From: Adiantum capillus-veneris | Taxonomy: Eukaryota; Streptophyta; Polypodiopsida; Polypodiales; Pteridaceae | NCBI GenBank assembly: GCA_014529385.2 | Contig: CM043952.1 | Span: 157,837,057 to 157,901,056 of the forward strand | Direction of reading: 5' to 3' | DNA: 64,000 nt | Part shown: positions 1-10,907 of the stretch, piece after piece | How the letters are laid out: each line of letters starts with the position of its first letter | Numbering within the stretch: the stretch's first letter is position 1 | Translations under genes and position numbers: made by a program | The notes under the pieces: generated by a model | Told to the model about the DNA's origin: nothing | The model's database searches: none | What the model saw: the letters and a program-made list of their open reading frames with translations, nothing else

Positions 1-107
1 TCATCTTTGTTGGAGACGACACAAGTAATTTCGAAATCATCCAAAAAGTTGGTGGTGAGATCCTCTCCCTTCTTTCCACTGAACGTGGGGAAATAAACAC
101 TTGCCAT
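1..107 (-). pseudogene. gag-like N-terminus of a retroelement, cut by the window edge
   Basis: A minus-strand ATG at 107 opens about 35 codons that run off the left edge without a stop. The peptide begins MASVYFPTFSG and continues with a Lys/Glu stretch and a Leu/Phe/Glu-rich segment. That resembles the opening of many Ty3/gypsy gag proteins (aromatic-Pro-x-Phe-Ser-Gly, then an acidic Phe-rich helix). Too little is present to assign a lineage. The minus-strand coding fragments at higher coordinates would lie upstream of it. Confidence 0.35.
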
Positions 108-446
108 GGTGGTGACTCAGGAAATTACAAACTTCTTTTTTTTCTCTTTTTTTTTTACATTAACAGTAGCGGCTCATAGAGGCTTTTTTACAGGGGTGGG
201 TGGATAGGTTAAAATATGATGAAAATAGAGACATTAAAGGAATGATGGTAATCTAATATGGGAAGAATGATAGGGTTCAGGGAACCGAGGATTTCTCCTA
301 GTACCGCCGCACCCAATAGGTATACGATCTTCTATTGGTAGAAGACTTTCCTATCTACATAGATATTCACATGTATACGCTGCAGGAATCTGAATGGGAA
401 TGCCGTCGGCCCGTTTTCCATTATGCAGAGAGGGTGGAATACTTAC

Positions 447-839
447 TTAAACTCTTACCGTGCCAATGTTGATGGGTCGGCACATCCACAAGAGGTCTTC
501 GCCTTTCATGGGCTCTACCTTTCCTTCGTTGCTCAGCACGTATGGGGTGATGGCGACGCGTCTGACCACTCCCATACTTTTGGCTAACAGCAATTGTAGG
601 TAATTTCCGTAATTGGCGTGTTGCATGAATTCTACTCCATTCAGTTGCAACTCGTCACCAGCCCTTTGGGTTTCTCCCGTGGTAGAGAGCTTCTTCAGGA
701 TAAGTTGTACAGGGAGAGGAGGAAGGTCCTCCACTCGCTTCCCAAACCAGCGAGAGCGGTAGCCGAACCACTCTTCTCTAGGACATGGGAATCTTCTTAC
801 CACTTCCTCTTCCGGATTGTCGAAGTGGATTGGTAGCAC
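447..839 (-). CDS. Unrecognised 130-residue ORF, probably retroelement-derived
   Basis: An open minus-strand frame encodes 130 residues. The first third is rich in Arg, Trp and Pro (EEEVVRRFPCPREEW, then WFGYRSRWFG). The middle is Leu-rich and the end is hydrophobic. I do not recognise a family. It lies upstream of the gag-like start at 107 and on the same strand, so it may be a 5' coding segment of the same element. No splice sites or regulatory signals are convincing. It could be a chance frame, although its amino-acid composition looks coding rather than low-complexity. Confidence 0.3.
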   Translation of the reverse strand: MLPIHFDNPEEEVVRRFPCPREEWFGYRSRWFGKRVEDLPPLPVQLILKKLSTTGETQRAGDELQLNGVEFMQHANYGNYLQLLLAKSMGVVRRVAITPYVLSNEGKVEPMKGEDLLWMCRPINIGTVRV

Positions 840-973
840 TCACATGCGTCGTGCAAATCGGTAGGTGACCTTCCGCCGCTTAGCCTCGGATGACTTCTTC
901 CTTCACAAAGTGGGTAAAACCCGGCTTTCTGAGCTTGAAGCACTTGCTTGGCCAGATGCTTCTCCCTTTGGGG

Positions 974-1183
974 TCATGTGTTTCCAGACTGGCTTATCTT
1001 CTCCTTGCCTTTGGCTCGAGCAGCCCCTTTAGGCCACTTTGGAGTTGTATCTTTGACTACAGTTTCTTTAGGGAAAAGAGGTCTCAACGTTTGCTTCCCT
1101 TCCTTGATGTGAATGATTTCTTCGCGATGAATGTCGATGTAGATGACTTCAGCCCTTTCATTGCCTTCGTTGCTGGCACTCAT
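974..1183 (-). CDS. Unrecognised 69-residue ORF fragment
   Basis: This short minus-strand frame starts MSASNEGNERAEVIYIDIHR and ends in a Lys/Ala-rich tail. It has no recognisable domain. It is listed because it shares strand and spacing with the fragments at 447-839 and 1369-1581, which together look like one broken minus-strand coding region. Confidence 0.2.
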   Translation of the reverse strand: MSASNEGNERAEVIYIDIHREEIIHIKEGKQTLRPLFPKETVVKDTTPKWPKGAARAKGKEKISQSGNT

Positions 1184-1255
1184 TGACAGTGTTCCTTGGT
1201 TGACAACAGTGATGGCACTTCACCAACGATGCTTTCGAATTATAGTTAGAACGAG

Positions 1256-1621
1256 CAACACGAGATGGAGAATTTACCTCTTGAATGCTAACGACACTGT
1301 AGCCTGGTAGTAACACCTCAATGAAGGTGGCTAGTGACTCCTTCGTCTCCTCTTATTCCGTCCTCCAGTTAGAAAATTCCTTCATCCATTCGTCCATGAT
1401 TGATAGTGGGCGTCACTTTCAACATTGTAAACTGAAGAGCGACACGAGATGGAGAATTTACCTCTTGAATGCTGACGACACTGTAGCCTGGTAGTAGCAC
1501 CTCAATGAAGGCGGCTAGTGCCTCCTTCGTCTCCTCTTCTTCCGTCCTCCAGTTAGAAAATTCCTTCAGCCATTCGTCCATGATTGATAGTGGGCGTCAC
1601 TTTCAACATTGTAAACTGAAG
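1256..1621. repeat. 184-bp imperfect tandem duplication
   Basis: The block starting near 1256 recurs at a constant offset of 184 bp: CGAGATGGAG occurs at 1261 and 1445, and the block end ACTGAAG at 1431 and 1615. The copies differ by scattered substitutions. The minus-strand reading of the second copy and its junction gives a 70-codon ORF (1369-1581) starting MDEWLKEFSNWRTEEEETKE, so the duplicated DNA was probably coding. Confidence 0.9.
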
Positions 1622-1809
1622 GGTCTTAGAAAAATCCCTCCTCCGTGGGGGCACCAAATGACGGACGCAAAGCGAACCCCGACGGCATCTAGGACGATGG
1701 GGGCCAAATAGCGCGCCTCGAGCTTGCCACGGTAAAGTGAACAGGGGGCAACACCTAGCTTTGAGCAGCTAGGACGCAAACCACGATGATATGAACACGG
1801 CAAACTTAC

Positions 1810-1814
<5 letters not shown>

Positions 1815-1905
<91 letters not shown>
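1815..1905. repeat. (GA)n microsatellite, about 45 repeats
   Basis: This is an uninterrupted GA dinucleotide tract of about 90 nt. The apparent Arg-Glu and Ser-Leu proteins read through it are artefacts. Confidence 0.98.
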
Positions 1906-1907
<2 letters not shown>

Positions 1908-2236
1908 TTGCAAATGATGAAAACCCTCGGGGGTGTGAGGGTGAATTATTTCTGCAATATTTACAAAATGGCACGCCGTGGTGGTAGAGAGGTAGGGAGA
2001 GGAGGTGGTGCAACATACTTGGTGCGTTCTCTAAGACGACTCAATGATTGTGAATACTTACTACCAAGAGCGTGCATACGTTTGTGCATCGACCATTGGA
2101 GTCGAGAGATGGATGTGGTTCCCTTCGCATGGTGCAATTCCCAAGGCAAACCCAACACACAAGCCCCCTCCCCATGATGGTGATAGTGTTAATCCTTCCC
2201 ACTACACTCTACCAAATGCTTGGCTCCTCATAAATT

Positions 2237-2259
2237 CCCCCCCCCCCCCCCCCCCCCCC
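2237..2259. repeat. Poly-C run of 23 nt
   Basis: A pure C homopolymer in otherwise unassigned sequence. Its exact length is vulnerable to sequencing error. Confidence 0.95.
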
Positions 2260-2416
2260 ATAGTGACCTCTCAGTGCCAATTTTATAGGTGTTCGCTTCT
2301 TGGATTATGGTAATCCCAGTGTGGTTAGGGTAACCTTAATCGGGGAGACAAAGAAAGTGGTGGGTCCGGTGTGGTTGACCCTTGCTTTGTTTTGGGAGGT
2401 TATTAAAAGATGGGAA

Positions 2417-2451
2417 TCTCTAGGTGGGCCTTTGTGACCATCACCTAGAGA
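2417..2451. other. Small perfect hairpin
   Basis: TCTCTAGGTG (2417-2426) is the exact reverse complement of CACCTAGAGA (2442-2451), with a 15-nt loop. No T-tract or gene end is next to it, so no function is assigned. From 1906 to this point I see no gene. Confidence 0.5.
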
Positions 2452-2734
2452 GAGGATATTTACAAAAAATGGAAATTTACAATGGCTCCGGTGAAAACTG
2501 AAGATAATGATGAAAATAACCTATAATCTACTGGAATGGCGTCGTGGTTGCGCGTTGCCAGCGAATGGTGTGCTGCCGGTGAATCGATGTCGAGCGTACT
2601 TCTTTTCGGAGTCGGCCGGGGCATGCCTTCGGCGCATTTTCTCTTTTTGTTGTTGGCGGTGCGTGCTTTGGATCCTTCTTCTTTATTCGTCGATGTCGTA
2701 GTCATTTTTCCTTTGTATTTGTGGTGCGGTGCGT

Positions 2735-2849
2735 ATATGTGTGTGTGTGTGTGTATGTATTCGTGCATGAGGGCGGGTGTGTGTGTATGTATATGTATGT
2801 GGGTGCACAAAAACATGCGTGGGAAGGGGCTTTATATATATACAATATA

Positions 2850-2882
<33 letters not shown>

Positions 2883-2895
2883 TTATTTATTTATT
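2735..2895. repeat. Compound TG / TA / TTTA microsatellite
   Basis: Short TG runs from about 2735 are followed by alternating TA from about 2834 to 2882 and then by TTTA repeats. More TG-rich sequence follows at about 2987-3030. The segment has no coding support. Confidence 0.9.
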
Positions 2896-3129
2896 TAATT
2901 TTTTTTTCGTTGATGGCTGACGGCCGGCTACCTGCCAAATTACGCAGGGCGAATGGGGGAGAAGATGGGGTAGAGAGAGAGCATGAGTGTGTGTGCGGTG
3001 TGTGTGTGTGTATTGTGTGTGTGTGTGTATATGGATGACGGCCTGCTGCGGTGCGTGAGCGCCCGGGTGGGAGAGAGAGGGTGGTCCTGTTGTGGGCTCG
3101 TGGACAGCGCCAAGGGGGGGGGTGATGGT

Positions 3130-3143
3130 GTGTGTGTGTATGG

Positions 3144-3223
<80 letters not shown>

Positions 3224-3279
3224 CTTTTCTGCGTAGACTGAGCACCCAGATGGAGAGAGAGGGGGGTGGTCCACGCTGG

Positions 3280-3337
<58 letters not shown>

Positions 3338-3795
3338 AGAGAGAGAGATTGTGAGGAAGAGGGAGGGATAGGGTATGTGGGTAGAGAGGGTGTGTAAGGG
3401 AGGGAGTGTGTGTGGATAAGGGAGAGAGAGGGAGAATTTTCGGCGCCTTCACAGGCTCATGGGAGAGAGAGAGAGAGTGTGAGGGAATAGAGGGAGGAGG
3501 GCTGCGCCTTGTGGCTGTCGGACAAGAGAGTGAAGGAAGGGGGGTGGGGGGGGGGGGGGGGGGGGGGTTGGCAATGGAGTGGGTAGGGGAGATGTGTGGG
3601 TGAGAGAGAGGGGGGGGGGGGAGATTCTACTGTCTTGCATGGGAGCTTGAGGACGAGAGGAGGGAAGCAAGTCAATGGGTGGGAGTGAGGGAATATATCA
3701 GCGGGCCAAGGGGAGGGAATGAGCCGAGGGGAGGGTGAGGCGACCAGGTGGGGAAGAGGGGGGAGGGGTCGGCGGAAAGAATATTAGCGGGCCAA

Positions 3796-3854
<59 letters not shown>

Positions 3855-4075
3855 CCATGCGGCTCACATAGAGGGAGACGAAAGAGGGGTCGGGGGGGTG
3901 AGTGCTCAATTTTTTTCACCTGGCCGGGGGGGGGGGGGGGGGGGATGAGAGTGGGGGGGTAGATCGGGAGAGAGGATATTAGGGAGGGGTATGTAGGGAA
4001 AATGAGAGGAGAGATAGAGAGAGTGTTATTTTATCCAATGTCCGTCGGCGGGGCGGGGCGGGGCGGGGGGGGGGA
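3130..4075. repeat. Nearly pure-purine plus-strand tract with long G runs
   Basis: Most of this roughly 950-nt stretch is G and A on the plus strand. GA tracts lie at about 3144-3219 and 3283-3350. G homopolymers lie at 3546-3567, 3610-3621, 3796-3853 (58 nt) and 3926-3944, followed by GGGGC repeats near 4048-4075. It has strong potential for G-quadruplexes and, through its mirror-symmetric GA blocks, triplexes. Apparent proteins here (poly-Gly, poly-Pro, Arg-Glu) are artefacts. Confidence 0.9.
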
Positions 4076-4084
4076 TGGGCGTTG

Positions 4085-4374
4085 GTGATCAGCCTAAAAC
4101 AACTTTTATTACAGCATGGGGTGTTTTTGCATGCATAGTGATGTGGTTTGGATTAAGGAATGCTAAATGCAGCTACTATTCTAAATCCTTTTCCTCTTTC
4201 ATTTCTAGATTCTATTTTGGATGATGTCACAGGGCACGAGATGTATACTTTTTTGGATGGATTTAGTGGATATAACCAAATTCAAATGGCGTTGTGTGAT
4301 CAGCCTTAAACAACTTTTATTACAGCACGGGGTGTTTTTGCATGCATAGTGATGTGGTTCGGATTAAGGAATGC
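4085..4374. repeat. Partial duplication of an RT segment within gypsy-1
   Basis: About 79 bp starting GTGATCAGCC at 4085 recurs at 4296, an offset of 211. The segment encodes the reverse-transcriptase stretch around TTFIT and MWFGLRNAP. The upstream copy ends near 4163 and is followed by a different RT segment, so this is a rearrangement in a decayed element and not a functional repeat. Confidence 0.85.
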
Positions 4375-6353
4375 GCCCTCAACTTTTCAAAGGGATATGT
4401 TTTAAATTTTTGGTCCCTATTTGACAGATTTTATGAGAGTTGTTCTGGATGATCTCAGTGTTTTTGGAGCACAATTAGAGCATTTGAAGCAATTGCAGTT
4501 TTGTTTTATGAAATGTCGAGAGGTGAAATTCAATTTAAATTCTCTGAAATGTGCATTTTCCGTTAGGAGTGGAAGGTTATTGGGTCATATAATCTCTGAG
4601 GATGGCATTTCCGTGGATCCTGATAAAATAGCCGCAATTATGGAAGCGACTCCGTCGATGAGTTCAAAACAGTGTCAAGTCTTTCTGGGCCAAGCTCGTT
4701 GGCATGGGGGGCATTTGAGGTTTGTCGTGCATTTGGCAATCCCTATTAATCAAGCAGCACATGCTAAATATTTTGAATGAACGCAGGAATGTGATCTGGC
4801 TTTTCGGAGATTAAAACTTTAGCTGTTCAAAGCTCTGATTATGGCCCCTCCAAATTGGGGTCAGGATTTTCATGTATTTGTGGATGCTTCTCACCGAGCA
4901 ATTGGCAGTGTGCTGATGCAAGAACAAACTCAAGGGTGATTTCACCCTGTCTATTACACCAATAGAAGATTATCATCTGCAAAAATGGATTATTTAGTGG
5001 CAGAAAGAGAATGTTTAGGGATGATTTATTCAGTGAAAAAATTTCAGCATTATCTATTGGGCTGGCGGTTTTTCTTTCATGTGGATCATTCGGCTCTTCT
5101 ATATCTGGTGCGCCAACAGAATTTGAAAGGAAGATTGTCCAGATGGGTGCTCTTGTTGCAGGAATTTGATTTTGAGGTCATACATTGTCCAGGAGTCCAG
5201 CATGCGATGGCTGACTACCTATCTAGGCTAGATTCCGGTGAGCTGCCGATGGGGGTGGATGATGAATTGCCGGATGCATCTCTCTTTTTAACAAGAGCTG
5301 TTGCGGATGATCTTAGAGCTACGCAACAACCTAGGATCATCCCCAGCATTCCATGGACTTGGTATGAGAAGATGTTTCATTTTCTCGATAGTGGGGAAAT
5401 GCCTTCATTCTTATCCAGTCATCAAAGAAAACGGATGGCTATTAGAAGAATGAATTTTGAGATTATCATGGGGAAGTTGTATTATCGCACAGTTGCAGAG
5501 GTCTTGCTCATATGTGTTCTACCACAAGAACAAGATTCAGTTTTGGAGCAAGTCCATACCGGCATTGCAGGGGGCCACTTTGCAGCATTGATCACGGCTA
5601 GGAAAGTTCTACAATTAGGATTATGATGGCCTACATTGTTTCAAGATGCGAGAAGCTTTGTGCAAAACTGTGATGTGTGTCAGCGGTTGGGACAACCTAC
5701 TAAAATGTCCAGAATGCCTTTTCAGTCAGTATTGCCTTTGGAGCCTTTTCAAAAATGGGGATTGGATTTTATTGGACCTTTTAAACCGGTAGCAGCTCAC
5801 ACTGGTAATAAGTATGTTTTGACAGCCACGGATTATTCTACCAAATGGGTGGAGGCATGGCCTTTGAAAGATAACACTGCAGTTTTTTGTTGCTGGGTGT
5901 TTATATAAGAATTTTTTTCCATATATGGCTGTCCTATTGAGCTGGTTAGTGATCGGGGTAGCCATTTTTTGAATAAGGTGATGTAGAGAATGCTACAATT
6001 TTACTTTGTATTGCATAAGAAATCTTCTCCATATTACCCATAGGCAAATGGGCAGGTGGAATCAACTAATAAGCAATTGGTTTGTATTCTAACAAAGTTA
6101 GTGAATATGCATAGAACGCATTGGGATGTGAAATTTCCTTCCACATTGTGGGCTTAGCGGACAGCATATAAAATGGCAACAGGATTGAATCCTTTCAAGT
6201 TGGCATTTGGTATGGAGGCAGTTGCCCCAATGGAGCATGTGGTTCCGAGTTTGCGGATGCTGATTGCGGATAATCTTCTTTCGAAAGATTCCGTAATTTA
6301 TCGGTTGGATGTTTTGCAGGAGTTCGATGAAGAGTGGTTGCGTAGTTTTGCAG
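4200..6353 (+). pseudogene. Gypsy-1 pol, 5' fragment (RT, RNase H, integrase), decayed
   Basis: This is a Ty3/gypsy pol in canonical order. RT begins near 4208 (YTFLDGFSGYNQIQMA), followed by GLRNAPSTFQRDM and the catalytic VVLDDLSVFG at about 4440. RNase H lies at about 4860-5230 (VFVDAS, then HCPGVQHAMADYLSRL). The integrase zinc finger follows (CDVCQRLG near 5670), then the catalytic core (WGLDFIGPF, SDRG, NGQVEST). Stops include a TGA at 4937, a TGA at 5624 where Trp is expected, and a TAG at 6042 where Gln is expected. The protease and gag are not found upstream, where low-complexity DNA lies. The frame is cut at 6353 by the gypsy-2 LTR and resumes at 16526. Confidence 0.93.
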
Positions 6354-7178
6354 TGTCGTGCTGTGACATGTACATAGTGGGAACACATGCTACAAGAGAT
6401 ATCTTGTAACTTTTTAGATACATAATTATATTTCCTATAATGTACATATGCATATGTAAGTATAAAAATAAGCTTTCTATCTCATCTTATTATTTATCTC
6501 AAGGGTAATGTATTCTTACTTTACCATCAAAAAATACTATGGGAAAAGTGTCAATAGCTCCGCCTCTTTAACTTGGGGCAAAAAGCATTGATTCTTTATT
6601 TCTACTATTTCATTATCATCTCACACCCTAGCTAGATCCTATATCTAGGGTAAACTCCAATATATATATATTCTATGTATTTTTTATACTTTTCTTATAT
6701 TTCTTTTTAAATAGCTACTGGGAGAGAATCAAATCCTAGTGGGACACTAGGTGGCATGATTTCAAAGATACACTTATTTTAATGCATTATTGAAAGCATG
6801 GTTACAAAACTTTGTCAAGGAGAAATGTCATGCTTTCATATGGCCTGAGGTGTCCTTGGGAATTAAATGAAAGTCAAGGCTAAGGAGACCACATGAAGAC
6901 TTTTGCTGCCATAAATGGACCCTATTTTGATGAATTTTTTACACAAGGTTCCAATCCGAATTGGAGAATGATTTTAAAATGAAAATCGTAGCTAATGAGC
7001 TGAAGTTTTTTCTCATATTTTTATTTTTTTATTTGGAGATACGGTTGAGGAGATATGATCAAAATATTGGACCCCAGTCTGCCCACATCATGCAGGGACA
7101 GCTCATTTCCAACTTTTCCAATTCCTGTTCACACTGGCTCCTCTCTTCTTGTGTAAACCCTTGTGGGTTCCCTTCACC

Positions 7179-7185
7179 TATAAAA
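7179..7185 (+). promoter_or_regulatory. TATA box of the gypsy-2 LTR promoter
   Basis: TATAAAA followed by GGGGACC sits about 825 bp into the LTR. The 3' LTR has the identical box at 15240-15246. The pyrimidine-rich DNA just downstream (CCTCTTCTTC) fits a plant transcription start. Confidence 0.7.
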
Positions 7186-7522
7186 GGGGACCTCTTCTTC
7201 CTTGGAAGGAACTCAAGCATTCAAGCCATTGATGAGAGGAATTCTTGAGGGAGTGAGTAGTAATGCCTAATTGTACTTAGCCATTAACATAAGCCCAAGC
7301 CTACACTTTCTCCTAGAGGGAGACTAGCCATTCTTGCAACAAGCTAACCTTGGAAGATCAACTCTAATCAAAGAAGTTCTTGTACTTGGTGTATCAATCA
7401 AAGTGGAATTATCCACTCTTCTTCTCTCTCCCATCAATAATGGTGCCGAAGGGTTTCAAGTAAGATGTGTTCTACATTGATGTTTTCTTGATTTCTTGTT
7501 GTTTTCATTTTCATCTCTAATC

Positions 7523-7526
<4 letters not shown>

Positions 7527-7586
<60 letters not shown>
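7527..7586. repeat. (AT)n in the gypsy-2 5' LTR, 60 nt
   Basis: A pure AT dinucleotide tract. The equivalent tract in the 3' LTR (15588-15703) is 116 nt, which accounts for the LTR length difference. Confidence 0.97.
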
Positions 7587-7590
<4 letters not shown>

Positions 7591-8414
7591 CTAATCTCAT
7601 CTCCTTAACCAAGCCTATCTCTCTCATTCTTAGTAATTCATCCTCTCTAGGTTCTCTTTGCTACAGGTACATCTCTCCCCGCAGTATCCTTATTGCCTAC
7701 GGGCAAGAATAGGGCTTGGGAGGAAAACTTCTCATCTCTTCACTTCTCTCATATCTACATTTCTCACATACTATCCTAGATGAATAACCCACATGATGAT
7801 CATTTCTATCGCTTTCACTCTGTACGATCTATTAGAATTAACGTATGGATTAGCCGAAAAATACACTTTCAACAACGTATAGTGTTTCTCTTTGGCCCAG
7901 AAAGGCTTAATGAAATACTTCTATCACCAAATCGCATCATACTACCTCTCATAGACTATAATTTTTCTTTTGATGTAAGCGTAGTTATCTTGCTATGAAC
8001 CAAGAGGATTTGTACTCACAATTAATCCCAATCACTAGACAAAATATATATATTATGGTAAGCACAAAACTACAATTCCAAAGAACAATTCGTAGCCTAT
8101 TTGGGCAGCCAAGATTGATTGCCATTAACTCATCTGTTAACCCTTTCATATTACCCATGATACGATATGACCATAGCCTTGATGTTTTCATCTTCGTATT
8201 GTTTTGACATTCTCTTTTGCGTTCTTTCTTTGTGCGTGTGAATGCAAGAGAGAAAGAGTGATTCTTCTTTGATTGCACTTCTTTCCAAACCCTAGTCTTC
8301 ATGGCATCTATGGTTTAACTCCTTCATATAGTTTTTGTTGAGTTCTCTCACAAACTCTCACAGCCATAAGCCCGGTGCTTTCCTGGCAAGACCGCAAATT
8401 TCTCGACATATTTT

Positions 8415-8433
8415 TGGTGAACCCGACGTGAAT
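8415..8433 (+). other. Gypsy-2 primer-binding site complementary to tRNA-Trp
   Basis: TGGTGAACCCGACGTGAAT starts six bases after the LTR end. From memory of plant nuclear tRNA-Trp (CCA anticodon), whose 3' end reads CACGTCGGGTTCA plus CCA, this is a 19-nt exact complement. The position is right for first-strand DNA priming. Confidence 0.85.
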
Positions 8434-8461
8434 ATGCTAGGGTGAGAGTTTGTGGGTAACC

Positions 8462-10837
8462 ATGGGTGATCATGTTGAGCAACAGGGTATGCATTTTGAC
8501 CCAGCAACAATGCAAATGTTTCAAGCATTTGCAATGTTCATGCAACAACAACATGCTACTGAAAGAAGGGAGATTTCAGCAACGAAGGCCATACAAGCGA
8601 TCGTCAATAGAATGGATCAGTTCAATGGCAAAGATGTAACCAAGTACTTATGCGAGTATGTGAAGGAGATGGAGCTGCATCGCGTGTCAGAAGGTGAGAT
8701 GATTCAAAGCTTTGAGCTAGTTGTTGCTCCAGAAATTAGGGAGCATGTTAGGGCAATTGAAGATGGGCATGGGAGAAATTGGGAAGAACTCAAAGTAGCT
8801 TTAAAGGAGGAATATTTCATGGAGGACTCTGAGAGAGTGACCAAAAGGACATTCTTAGAATGGGTAGTCAAGCCAAAGCAAGGACTATCAATAACAGAGC
8901 TACTTAGGGAATTTGAGCGGCGCTATGCATAACTCACTAGGACAGAAAGGGCCACACTAGATGCAGAGAAGACAGATCTTTTCTTACAAGCTGCAGGTAA
9001 AGAGTTTCAAGAAAATTTGGAGCTTCTTCTTGAAGATAAAGATGCTGAGCAAGGACTAAAGACCGACTGGAAGGAGGTTGAAGGTGCTGTCTCACTGCTT
9101 GCCAAACGACAAAGAAGAAGGGACAAGATGGTAGTAAACACTACAAGTCCTTCCACCTCAACTTCTGACAAAATGGTAAAGCCTACTTTTATCGCTCCTA
9201 AGTTTGATGAGTCCATGCTAGATGAGCTTGTGAAGGGAATGCGTGACTTGAAGGTGAAGTTTGCAAAGCTTGAAGAAAAAGGCCAACCATCATGGCCACT
9301 TCCTAGGCAAAGACAACAGCCCAAAGAAGGGTTTGTTAATACATGTATTTGGTGTGATAGTATAGACCATGTAAGAAGGGATTGTAATGATTTTAGTGAT
9401 GCTTTGTCAAAAGATGTTGTATTTTTTAAGGATGGTAAAATCCACTTAAGAGAGACAGGTCTACCCTTGAGAACTAACTTTGGGAGGGGGGGAATGCAAA
9501 CCTTAGTTGAAGATATGGCAACCAAGCATGCCACCTCTTCAGTTGAGGCAGCTACTTATGGAGTAAAAATTGAACATTTTTGTGATGAAGAGGTGAGTGA
9601 CCATCATGATCAAATTTGGCCAAATGTCATGCAATTAGCTAAAAAGGGAAAGCTTACAAAAGAGATTCTACATGAAGCAGGTGATTGCATACGTCTAGAA
9701 ATAGGATGGAATGATCCAGTGGACTCATTGTCAGTGCATGCCTACATTACAAAATGCCAACAAAATGAGGCGATTGTAGAAGAGAAGCGCAGACGTGAGA
9801 ATGCTGATGAAGGACCATCAAAAAGAGCTTCTAGAGGTGGGGGAAGAAGCGACTCAATGCCTTCTCAAACACCCTCAACACAAGGAGCATCTCCACCTGA
9901 AGTACTCATAGAGGAGTCTACAACAAGAAAGAAGAAAGAGCCAACAAAAGGTAAGACAAAAGGCCCAACTTATAAACTACAATCTGATATTGAGGTTGCT
10001 ACAGATTTAAAGAAAGTCTTGGAGGAAAGGATCTTGAATAGCAAGATTGAGTTCACTCTGGGAGAAGTTCTTGGCATTGCAAAGCGTGAATTCCACGAGG
10101 AGATCATTGACATCATCAAGAGGAAGAGGCAAACCCTTGCTGAAGATTCTCGTCCACAGGTTGAAGGGGAAACCTCAAAGACACAAGGGATGCAACTGCA
10201 AAATAAGGAGAATGATGGAGCTGTGGTAGGATGCTACCAATCTAGTGGGAGAGTGAAGCAAGTGTATTTCTCAAATGATGATGAAGAAGTTGAAGATATT
10301 CCTAGGAGTTACTATTCAGGAAGTCATTGGGCAAGGGCTACTACAGAAACTTTGGTCAAGGTAGGTGATCTTGAAGAGCCATTTGTTGCCTTGATTGACC
10401 ATGGTTCAAAAATAAACATAATGTCAAAGAGTCTCTACAACAAGTGCAAATGGCCGATGGACACAGATCATGGCTGGATGGTAAAAGTGGCAAACAATTC
10501 ATCCGGTGAATTGTATGCAGCATGTCCAAATGTGAAGGTAGCAATAGGTGATGTAAAGATTGACCAAAACTTCTTTGTACAGGATACATCTTCATATCAT
10601 CTCATCCTTGGACAGCCCTACATTGTGGGAGTTTGAATGGAAACAAAGGTAATGGACGATGGTTCAGCATATGCTAGGATACGTAGCAAAGATGGTAAAC
10701 GTGCTGTCCAATTTCTCACAGTTTGTGTAAACCATGAAAGAAATCGTGACAACCTCAGAGAACATCCTCTACCAAAGGTGAGCAAAGAGTTTCATGATCA
10801 TAAAGAAATGATGGGTTTTGGCCAAGTACCATTGTAA
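8462..10837 (+). pseudogene. Gypsy-2 gag-protease reading frame with in-frame stops
   Basis: ATG at 8462 lies 28 bases after the primer site. One frame runs to 10837, interrupted by TAA at 8930 and TGA at 10634. The capsid-like N-terminal part is Gln/Met-rich and helical. A CCHC knuckle starts at 9344 (CIWCDSIDHVRRDC, spacing C-2-C-4-H-4-C). A Lys-rich linker follows. The retropepsin-like segment near 10390 reads ALIDHGSKINIMS, so the usual Asp-Ser/Thr-Gly is Asp-His-Gly. The closing LGQPYI motif lies near 10608. The TGA at 10634 falls where the family appears to have Arg. The frame then shifts to that of pol between 10838 and 10908. Confidence 0.85.
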
Positions 10838-10907
10838 AGCGGGATTGCAGTGGTACAGAAAGAAAAAGGGTCTCGCCTGAATAGGTGAAGCATTTTCAAC
10901 GAGCTCC

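Larger units (their letters stand above)
6354..8408 (+). repeat. Gypsy-2 5' LTR
   Basis: The repeat starts TGTCGTGCTGTGACATG and ends TTTCTCGACA. It matches 14416-16525 over its whole length. It holds a TATA box at 7179, an AT microsatellite at 7527-7586 and a transcribed-looking leader. Small frames inside it are not supported as genes. Confidence 0.97.

Noticed and set aside
1640-1675. Possible primer-binding site on the minus strand (TTTGGTGCCCCCACGG)
   Set aside because: It has the look of a post-LTR site, but I could not match it to a plant tRNA 3' end and no LTR pair is visible.
1791-3962. Open frames with Arg-Glu, Ser-Leu, poly-Gly or poly-Pro content
   Set aside because: They are read through GA, CT and G homopolymer tracts and exist in several frames and both strands at once, so they are low-complexity artefacts.
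6961-8302. Several 70-105 codon frames in the gypsy-2 LTRs, duplicated at 15022-16419
   Set aside because: They are carried by both LTR copies but resemble no protein, and the LTR contains promoter and leader features. The duplication comes from the LTR pair, not from selection on the frames.
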